From NCBI RefSeq assembly GCF_000485595.1, contig NW_014577237.1, forward strand, positions 42,307 through 64,560: a DNA stretch of 22,254 bases. Direction: 5' to 3'. The notes beneath the pieces are model-generated. The model was not told the origin of the DNA, did not search any database, and saw nothing but the letters and a program-made list of their open reading frames with translations. A program made the position numbers and the translations under genes. This document shows, piece by piece, positions 15,105-22,254 of this stretch (position 1 is the first letter of the stretch; every line of letters starts with the position of its first letter). The stretch comes from Priapulus caudatus (Eukaryota; Priapulida; Priapulimorpha; Priapulimorphida; Priapulidae).

Positions 15105-16378
15105 CCTTAAAAGAGATAGCGGTTTAATTTCTACACATCAATAATTCAAAAAAGCTAAACTTCCTAATAAAATAACCAATAAATGGAACAATGTTATTGC
15201 ATGCATGAATTCTGTTAATTAAAACCGTCACTGAAACTGTATGAAGTCCTTCCAATTAGTCCAGTCACAGCCAATAAAACAGTAATCGTGTTGAGATAAT
15301 ACTTTGAGTTTGTAACCATTTACAGGACCCAACAATGGTATCGTCTTCATTCCTGACTTTATTTAGTCATAGAATATTTAGCCAAGCTATCCGCATGATT
15401 GATAGTTTTTCTAGATTGGGGCTTTTCGCCAGAATATTGAGAAATAAACCTTCATATTAACTTGTTCAATATTGCATGTGTGATTACCATAACACACTCT
15501 GAATAATGATTGAATTTAATACTAATTACTGAATCACCATACTGCGATGGTGTTCCCTTTAAAGCATAGCAGGGAAAATTATTATGTACAATGTCTGCCT
15601 TCATAGCATTTATATCATGGGGTAACATAAGCCAGGCAATTTGATTAATTTATTTTTTCAAATTGTCAACAATCTGCAAAGCATGCACATGCAAGTGGTG
15701 TCTAATTCTACATGAGAAATCTATTCTAATAATATCAGCAGCAGCAGTCGCAGTAGTAGTATATACTAGCGTATGTGACGTTCAAATGTCTCCTCTATTA
15801 TCTTACTCCTGATAATATCTATGATGTAAATATATAAATATTTATAATTTTTCACGGTAACTCCATCCATTACTTACATGCTAACAGTTCATCAGCCCAT
15901 TAAAGGAAAACTTTAAACCAGCACCTAAAACATGTTTAACTTTAAATGACCTGAGGCACTTGAGCCACAGGTAAGAGTTTGGATAAGGCAGTGGATGACA
16001 GATTGCAATTTTTTTTTTTCGTCCTTCACGCCCTACTCACCAGTGTCTTTTAATCCAAGTGTCCCTCAAGCCACCTCCTTCAACGATCTTGCCCCTCCAT
16101 AGCATTGTATGGCAGATCAACGTCTTCCAAATCCTCATATCCTTCAAGCCATTGACCTCTGAGACAGTTTCCCTCCATGCTATTGTTCCTTCAGCCAGTG
16201 TCCCTTGACCTTGGAAGCCGCCATCGATGGGCACCTGCCAGTACAGTATCTGTTGTTCCAGTGTCTGTCAATCCATGATCCATGAAGGCACCTACCGGTA
16301 ATGGTATCCACCGTTCTGGTGTCTGCCCAAGTACAGTATCTCCCGTAGTGGTGTCTTTCGTGTCGGTGACAGCATGCG
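15105..16378. other. intergenic and SPTY2D1 3' UTR
   Basis: No supportable gene. The right part, 16040-16378, has scattered echoes of AGTACAGTATCTCC and CCAGTGTC. Candidate minus-strand polyA signals are ATTAAA at 16054-16049 (325 nt past the stop) and AATAAA at 15654-15649. Small CAG/TAG microsatellite near 15740. Confidence 0.45.
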
Positions 16379-16475
16379 TTACTTGCGCTGCTTCTTCAGC
16401 CGTAGCTGCTTTGCTTGTTTCATCTGTTCCTCCATCTTCATGTCATCGATATCTTCTATAGCAGCCAAACGCTCA
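16379..16475 (-). CDS. SPTY2D1: SPTY2D1 terminal exon F
   Basis: Acceptor CACGTTGCAG, phase 2, stop TAA at 16381-16379. Encodes RLAAIEDIDDMKMEEQMKQA and a basic tail KQLRLKKQRK. Human ends with the same acidic helix followed by a Lys/Arg tail (RRRAKKLKRR). Confidence 0.93.
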
Positions 16476-19400
16476 CTGCAACGTGAAAGACGTAGTGAGA
16501 TGATGCTGGATTGTGCGTGCAATATAACATAACCAGTACAGGAATCTAGTCAGAGATCGTATAAACTTTCCCATCTTTCTGCCCGAGACGCTCCATATTC
16601 AATTCGACCAAAACATTGACAGATGTACTGACGATGATGGCATTGGTTCATATCATACTACCAACCAAATGTGAAGCTACACGTTCCGTACTAATGAGTA
16701 AAATAACGAATCGCTCGGAAATGTACGGGAAGGTGACGGGATGTTGGGATTGCCTTAGAATGCTGCAACAGTAGCGATTCTTTCGTTAAAAATCTTCGTT
16801 AAGATTCTTTCGTTAATGTCTGAGCCTCACCTGCGAGCTTCTTCCTTCATCATTTGAGAATAGCTGGACTCCATGATCTCATCATCGTCTTCATACTTGT
16901 ACCTAAAACAATAGACAGGCAGATGTGCACCAACTGTCAACTGCTGCATTCATTAACCATCTGGTGTGAACGCACACACACGCACGCACGCACGCACGCA
17001 CGCACACACACACCATCTCAGTTGGAAAATGTTAACCTTCCTTTGAGCTAGGGACTCGCTGCCAGAAAAATCATAAATAGTCAAGAGATCACATGAGGTC
17101 ATAATGTTTGCAATGAAATGTAAAAATTACTAAAAAATGTCACATTTTTGACTCACAATAGTCAGAATAACATTCATTTAAGTCAACATGATGTTATCAG
17201 CAACAGGCTCTTGCTGATACTACGTGAATTTGCTGTCTACAATACACACACGTAACTAGTCTATAATCGACCACAAATCAGGAGGAATTGCAAATTACGA
17301 AGACGCGCACGTGCATCTAACACTGCTCACTTGTTTTTGTCGTAGCCGAAGATCTCCTTAATGTACTTCGAGTAGTCGCCTCCCTCCTCATCTTCCTCAT
17401 CCTCATCAACGACGAAGCCATCCATGTCTGAATCCTCCTCCTCCTCATCGTCATCATATGCGGCTGCAAATGTAAGCACATCATTATGACAATGCAGAAC
17501 CAGATGAAAGCACTTCATGAATTATTAATACCTGTGTGTGGAGCAGCCTGTAAATTTCGGAAATGGCATATATGATGGTGCCACCATGTACTAATATACT
17601 GCGTGATCATGCTGTACACATAAGCAGTTAGACAGCATTTAACCTAACCCAACATATTATGCACGAGTAGGTAGATAGGCAAATCAAGGACCTCCCTATA
17701 CGCTGCAAACAAACTAACACATGTGCACATTAAATATTTCACCACTACAGAATCATTCTGGCAAGTGCATTTCGTCGCGGCCATGTTAAGGCAAGCAAGT
17801 CTTTCAAGTGTACCAAAACAAACTAGCTACGAACAGGAATGAAAAACTATCACACATCATACATCATCGCAACGTATCAAACGTGCGGAAAACGTTTCTA
17901 AAACAGCTCAAGTTTGGAAAGTTATCTAAGACGAAAATTCGACACATGAGCAGCCAAATGACCGAGCTATGACGTGCACTTTTCGATACGTACCTCCACT
18001 CCTGTAGTAAGCACCTATCGGAGGAAGTTCCCGACGATACTTCTCCCCGATCGGAGGCAGCGGAAGTTGTCTCTTCATCGAGTCGATGTCGCCGACGGGC
18101 GCGGGACTCGCGGCTCTCCCGCGATGCTTCGACCTAGCGGGCTTACTCTTCACGGGACTAGACCTGTCCTTAGTCGTGACCGCCAATGAGCCCCGGTGAG
18201 ATGCACTCGCAGACCTGTCGTGCTTCGACTTGGACTGCTTGTCGTGCTGGGAACTGGCCGGCGCCGACGCATGCTTCGACTGCCTGCCGCCGGACGAAGA
18301 CTTGGAGGCGTCCGGCCGAGACGACCGGTGATGCGTCGTCTCCGTAGCGACACGCTTTGCGGGCGAGGGCTGCGCTGAGGACTTGCTCGGCGCTCGCACC
18401 GCATTGATGTCCCTGCCGGCCGACTTCTTCGCCGGTCTGCTCAACTCCGCCGGCCGCCCTTTCCCCGACGCCGAATTGATGTCTCTGCTGGGAGTCTTCC
18501 CAGAGAGCCTGTCTTGTACGCTGTCCCGACTGCCGGAGGTGTGGTGTCTGTGCACGTCGTCCCGTGCAGTCGTACTCACGACGTGCTTGTCTCCGCTGCC
18601 TCTACTCGAGCACTTTGACTGTTCCATTTCCGCTTTCAACCTCCTATTCTCCTCCTCCAGCTTCCGTTTCTCCGCCAGGATCGCGTTGATGTCAAACTCA
18701 AGCGGCTTGCCACCGCTGCCGCTCGCCACTTTGCCATTTTGCGAGGAAGACGGGATTCGGCGCTTGCTATCGCCCGAGTGACTGCTACCGTGTTGGTCCG
18801 ACTTAGAATAGCTGATGTTCTCACGCTCTTCTTGCCTGTGACTGTCACGTTTATGTTTGTCACGATGCGGTTTGCTAGAGGTACTGTTCGTTCTCTTTTC
18901 GTTTTTCGTGCGTCCAGGTGAGAGCCGTTGCTCACTCACACTGTTATTTTGATTACCGCGCTCCCTGACCGTCTCCTTCGGCCGACTCTTCTCCGCCGGT
19001 CGCCTCACTTCCAACTTACTGCTGGGCTTCTCCTGCCCCGACCGCTTGCGTTCACTAATTCTGGAGCTGCTCTCCTGCCTCGGCTGCTTTGCGTCGGGCT
19101 GCGACGCGGGCTGATGCGACTTCCTCTTCCGGTCGGCTGACGCCTGCATCTTCTCCTTTTCGCGCTTTGTGAGGAGCCTCTCGGGCGACCTCCGCTCGAC
19201 CTCCACCTCTATGTGCGTCGGCATCTCCATCACGGGTTGCTTCTGCTTCTGCTCTGCGAGCCGCAGAAGGTCGGCAAAGTCCATGGCCGGCGGCGGTGGT
19301 GCCCTCGCCCGCTTAATCTCGCGCTTCGGCGCCAACGATTCGTGTCTTTCCGCGTCGCCGTTCGCTGAGCTACGTGACTTGCCGCTGGCGCCCTCTGGCT

Positions 19401-21477
19401 TCCGCTTGTGCGAGGACGACGTCTTGGACGGCGGTGCACATTCCTTCTTATTGCTTCTCGACTTCTTGTCGGAGGAGCGGCAGCTAGAGTCTTCGTTTCG
19501 CTCGCGCTTGGTGCTCACAGCACTGGGCTGAATGCCACCCTTCACCTCGGTCTCGATGAGATTCAGGCGTTCGTTCTTGAGCCGATCCACCTGGGGGGAT
19601 AAAAATGAGCTGGTTTCAATTTGCAATTGGAGATCGTGCTACTGTGTGATGCCTTTGATGTGAGTGACATGTTCGTACGTGGCTTCCGTCCGATTATAGA
19701 CAACTACAAGAGGGGGTATCCGGATCCTAATCTAACAACAAGTGCCGCAGAGCGACAGCGCTCAACTGACGTGTACTGCAGCTGGGTATTCTTCTGATAA
19801 ACTCACTGGCAACCGAATCAAGTGGGCTCTAATAGCAAAAGCAGTTGCCGCGAGATGGCGCGTGCAAGTGTCATCAATAATCAAAGATGGCATCGCCCTT
19901 CGTGTGTGATAACCTCACTCCATTGAGTTGCTGAAATCCTACCGGCTAAAATCCAAGTATATTCAGGCAGGCGAGAATTTCGCTCAGCTGTGAGTTAACA
20001 CATCTGCATTGCAGGTTGCCAGGCAATTATTATGATTAGAATAATGCCAGTTCACCCCCATGCATGCGTAATGGGCTGCCCCCGTGTTTTTGCCTACCCA
20101 TGCGAGCATTCAGGGTGCTATTACAGTGTGCTACTCCGGGTGCTAATACAGACTGCTTTAGAAAATAATATGATTTAAGGAGCGTAAACCTTGTTCAACA
20201 TACATTTGCCTTTGCAATTGAACTGTGCAACTGTAGCCTCACATCCACAATAGCAAAAGCAGTTCAGTCTTTTGTTAACAGTCAACAAATCCATGTTTAA
20301 CCCTTTTCTTAAGGGTAAAAAGGTTATCAGACACTTACTCTTCGCACGTCAGCGGAAAGTACATTTCATGGTCCTTTCAATAAAGTGATAGAAATGGTAG
20401 GTCAGCGCTGAAACAAAAAAGTTTTACACTCGGTCCGTTAGACCATGTCCTCAGAAAAGGTCTGATATCTGACCTTTCCGCCACTGCCCTTTGACCTCCA
20501 ATTTTGCACTGGTGATGGGTTTTCTCCCCATCACACTATACATCAAATATTAAGAGCGTAGGTCGAGCCGTTGAGATTTGTGGCGCAATTCCATATTTTC
20601 TCCTATACCTTAAGTTAAGGGAGAAATATTCCCCCTCCATTGACACATCTTGACCTTTGACCCTTGACCCCCAAATTCGACATCCCGAGTCCTTTTCGCG
20701 ATCCCCCCAACGTCCTGAATATCAAGACCGTACGTCGAGCGGTTAAGATTTGTGCCCAACAGTTGACGGACGGACGAACGGACGGACAATCATGCGATTC
20801 TACAAGCTGCATCTGACTTCGTCAGCTGAGCTAAAAACCGTTCGGCAATCGAATGCACTCAAATTTACTCGACACAAAATTTATCGCTACACACTTCCCG
20901 TAAAAACGTTAAATTTTAAAGAACTTGACCGGCGTTCACCTTATCCTGGAATTTACGACGTGCGTCCTCATAGTTCTGCGTCTCGCGCTTCCCGAGCGTC
21001 AAGTTGGAATTGTCCTTGAGGTTGTCCTTGGTACGTGTGGCCATCGAACGAGCCTTGCGCGCAGTACCGGCGACCTGCCTGGCTGCAAGCAGCTCCTCTT
21101 TCTTCTGGTGAGCCAAGGTTTCTAAAATAGCATAAAGAGGTGTAAACTACATCTCAAATGTCGGCAGTGACATAATGGTAAGATTTGTATCCGTATTGCA
21201 TGAAAATTAAACGTAAGCTGTCCCCTGACAATTATATTTTTCACAGTGAGGTATTCAAATTATCACAAGCCTTCTGGTAACGTTTCTCGATGATCGTTAT
21301 GTGCATGGACTATTTAAATTACTAATAAATATAATTTGTTTACATAATATTGGGTATACCTTTCTTTCGCTCCTCCTCTTCCTTGCGTGCCATAAATGCC
21401 TTGATTGCATTTGGCTGCACCTTGGATTTTGGATCTTTCTTTGGAGGAGGTACCTTTGAATTGAAATACTTGACATC
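16379..21477 (-). CDS. SPTY2D1: SPT2-domain histone chaperone, six 3' coding exons, 5' partial
   Basis: Spliced on the minus strand: 21477-21360, 21121-20940, 19590-17994, 17463-17331, 16902-16831, 16475-16379; 2199 nt, 732 codons plus TAA, all GT-AG with matching phases. Three parts match animal SPT2: the N-terminal KVPPPKKDPKSKVQ and MARKEEEERKK block with ARSMATRTKDNL; the mid-protein APPPPAMDFADLLRLAEQKQ motif (about residues 197-216 here); and the C-terminal SKYIKEIFGYDKNKYKYEDD with IMESSYSQMMKEEA. SPT2 proteins are nuclear, bind DNA, and hold H3-H4 with the C-terminal helices during transcription and replication. The long Ser/Lys/Arg-rich middle is probably disordered. The initiator exon (human begins MDFREILMIA) is not found up to 22254. 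Homology is recalled, not searched. Confidence 0.93.
16476..16830 (-). other. SPTY2D1 intron E-F
   Basis: No gene. GATTCTTTCGTTAA occurs twice with an intervening AATCTTCGTTAA (about 16776-16817), a tiny tandem repeat near the exon E donor. Confidence 0.6.
16831..16902 (-). CDS. SPTY2D1: SPTY2D1 exon E: H3-H4-binding helix
   Basis: 72 nt, acceptor TTGTTTTAG, donor CGCAG|GTGAGG, phase 2 at both ends. Encodes YKYEDDDEIMESSYSQMMKE and EA; human has YKDESDYALRYMESSWKEQQKEEA. The MESS core is kept; the Met in this core is reported (from memory) to be important for H3-H4 binding. Confidence 0.93.
16903..17330 (-). other. SPTY2D1 intron D-E
   Basis: Contains a CACG/CA microsatellite at 16974-17012; otherwise nothing recognisable. 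Confidence 0.6.
16974..17012. repeat. CA/CGCA microsatellite
   Basis: CACACACACGCACGCACG-type run of about 38 bases; same unit as in AKAP1 intron 2. Confidence 0.9.
17331..17463 (-). CDS. SPTY2D1: SPTY2D1 exon D: acidic stretch and SPT2 motif
   Basis: Acceptor ACATTTGCAG, donor ACAA|GTGAGC, phase 1 in and 2 out. Encodes AYDDDEEEEDSDMDGFVVDE, then DEEDEEGGDYSKYIKEIFGY and DKN. The human equivalent is acidic, then SKHIREIFGYDRKKY. This starts the histone-binding C-terminal domain; the acidic run probably also contacts histones. Confidence 0.94.
17464..17993 (-). other. SPTY2D1 intron C-D
   Basis: 530 nt, A/T-rich, no repeat or gene recognised. Confidence 0.6.
17994..19590 (-). CDS. SPTY2D1: SPTY2D1 exon C: long disordered region
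   Basis: A 1597-nt exon; acceptor ATCCCCCCAG, donor GGAG|GTACGT, phase 0 in and 1 out. After VDRLKNERLNLIE come Ser/Lys/Arg-rich stretches, the conserved PPAMDFADLLRLAEQKQ (coded near 19240-19300), three DIN[AS] motifs (Asp codons at 18693, 18483 and 18411), a short charged helix after the first (EKRKLEEENRRLKAEME), and a doubled LPPIG-x-x-YR motif close to the end. The middle is typical of the poorly conserved SPT2 centre. Codon use is GC-rich against its introns. Confidence 0.92.
19737..19764 (-). repeat. dispersed repeat core, copy 3 (inverse)
   Basis: Exact 28-base reverse complement of 81-108, inside the SPTY2D1 intron between exons B and C. Flanks also match weakly (GAATNCCCA upstream on the minus strand). 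Confidence 0.75.
20440..20838 (+). mobile_element. second dimeric repeat with 3' hairpin
   Basis: Two internal copies about 190 bp apart: TGACCTTT..TTTGACC tracts followed by AAGANCGTANGTCGAGC and GTTNAGATTTGTG. The end is CAGTTGACGGACGGACG, a hairpin (AGCTGCATCTGA / TCAGCTGAGCT) and AAAAA. Same design as 13865-14507 but different body sequence. Left boundary uncertain. Confidence 0.6.
20940..21121 (-). CDS. SPTY2D1: SPTY2D1 exon B: Arg/Lys-rich helix
   Basis: Acceptor CTATTTTAG, donor AAG|GTGAAC, phase 1 in and 0 out. Encodes ETLAHQKKEELLAARQVAGT, then ARKARSMATRTKDNLKDNSN and YEDARRKFQDK. Human has KKARAMAKRTKDNF at this point. The frame stays open seven codons past the donor, but joining to VDRLKNERLNLIE of the next exon fits better. 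Confidence 0.9.
21360..21477 (-). CDS. SPTY2D1: SPTY2D1 exon A: conserved N-terminal basic block
   Basis: Acceptor GTTGACAG before 21477, donor AAAG|GTATAC after 21360; phase 0 in, 1 out. Encodes DVKYFNSKVPPPKKDPKSKV then QPNAIKAFMARKEEEERKK. Human SPTY2D1 has VGPPKKDPK and AVQAFLRRKEEELRRKA here. Lacks an initiator Met, so an upstream exon must exist. Confidence 0.92.
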
Positions 21478-21917
21478 CTGTCAACGTAGTAAACTCTATA
21501 GTAGCATAAATTTCTAAGATGCATTCTAGGCAAAAATGAGACGTGCTAGCAGCTGGTTAGATATGTATAGTCAATAGCCACAAGTTTTTGTCTTTATGAA
21601 AAAGACTGTTTTCAGTACATGTACTCATATCTGAATTATATGCAATAAAGATTTAATAATAATAATAACGTGACTACAGCTCAAAATGAAAAGGCTACGG
21701 ACACTGGTTCCATTTCATTGTCACTGTCACTGCCTGACACACGGCAAACAAGGAATTGTGGAAACACTCTAGATAGGGCCTTAGTAAATACGAAACAAAG
21801 CAGCAACCCACCGTTTTACTTCACCTAATTTTTATTAGTGAGCACCTATCAATCGATTCAATGTTATTCACCGTAGCCGGCTACGAGGCTCAGGCAGTGC
21901 CCAGAGCCATCATGATC

Positions 21918-22020
21918 CAGGGCTCGACTTTAACAGTGGCCCGGGTGCCAATGGCCACCTGAAACGGCGTCGGGCCACCTGAAACTGTCGGGTTGGTGGG
22001 CCGCCTGGCCACCAATAAAA
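21918..22020 (+). mobile_element. left end of a third hAT-like element, partial
   Basis: CAGGGCTCGACTTTAAC matches the ends at 4602 and 5404 (about 14 of 17 to their consensus). It is followed by GGTGCCAATGGCCACC and three more GGCCACC-like copies up to 22015. The right end was not found before the window end, so it is cut off or truncated. Confidence 0.65.
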
Positions 22021-22151
22021 ATATGGCCGTGGCTACGCGACCGGTTCCGGACGAGGAGCCGCTAGGCTACGCGTTCGGACATCCATCTCACACAGAGATC
22101 TTGCGACATGTACACGCATGATTGCGCAAGGGGACTCTCTGCTGATTGCCG

Positions 22152-22250
22152 AGCGTGTGTGTGCGTGTGCATGTGTGCGTATGCGTGTGCGCATGTGTGT
22201 GTGTGTGTGTGTGTGCCCGTGCGCGTGCGCGCGCGTGTGTGTACGTGTGG
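22152..22250. repeat. GT/GC purine-pyrimidine microsatellite
   Basis: Almost unbroken alternation of GT, GC and AC steps over 100 bp, including a (GT)n core near 22194-22214. Such alternation favours Z-DNA. Confidence 0.92.
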
Positions 22251-22254
22251 TTTA

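Larger units (their letters stand above)
19591..20939 (-). other. SPTY2D1 intron B-C
   Basis: Holds the inverse copy of the 28-bp dispersed core and the hairpin-ended repeat at about 20400-20838; the middle (19800-20390) has no recognised feature. Confidence 0.6.
21478..22254 (-). other. SPTY2D1 upstream intron, no exon found
   Basis: The minus strand was checked for an ATG exon of the MDF..IL..A type and none was seen. Contains the left end of a hAT-like element and a GT-rich microsatellite. Confidence 0.6.

Noticed and set aside
17974-19602. Plus-strand frames of 60-132 codons over SPTY2D1 exon C
   Set aside because: Shadows of a GC-rich minus-strand coding exon.
1-22254. tRNA, rRNA or other structured RNA genes
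   Set aside because: No A/B box pair with a cloverleaf or conserved rRNA segment was noticed by eye on either strand; a covariance-model scan would decide.

Overview
This is animal nuclear DNA. Coding sequence is cut into short exons by GT-AG introns, with many micro- and minisatellites and several non-autonomous transposons. CpG is not depleted and both recognisable proteins are bilaterian families, so an invertebrate is likely, perhaps marine given the repeat style. I cannot name the species.

Two protein genes lie tail to tail. On the + strand, 975-9493 holds the last ten coding exons (508 codons plus stop) of AKAP1, the mitochondrial outer-membrane A-kinase anchor protein with a KH and a Tudor domain. 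Its 5' end (membrane anchor and PKA-binding helix) lies left of the window. On the - strand, 21477 down to 16379 holds the last six coding exons (732 codons plus stop) of SPTY2D1, the SPT2 histone H3-H4 chaperone. Its first exon lies right of the window. The two proteins have no known shared pathway; they are neighbours only.

Layout: 1-974 upstream intron or flank with a dispersed repeat and a telomere-like tract; 975-9493 AKAP1, its introns full of tandem arrays (ACGC, 35-bp, CGA, 18-bp, 29-bp units) and transposons; 9494 to about 12.7 kb a T/G-skewed stretch, probably a long AKAP1 3' UTR; 12.7-16.4 kb intergenic, with a hairpin-ended dimeric repeat and a TA-flanked inverted-repeat element; 16379-21477 SPTY2D1; 21478-22254 its first intron in the window, with the start of another transposon and a GT-rich microsatellite.

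I found no new multi-gene system. The most interesting signals are structural. A hAT-like family has an exact 8-bp target duplication inside an 18-bp tandem array, and its repeated subterminal motif differs between copies. The exon 1/exon 2 junction of AKAP1 carries a duplicated sequence and a duplicated splice acceptor. Tandem arrays press against AKAP1 splice sites. There is also a NAGNAG acceptor and two repeats sharing a dimer-plus-terminal-hairpin design.
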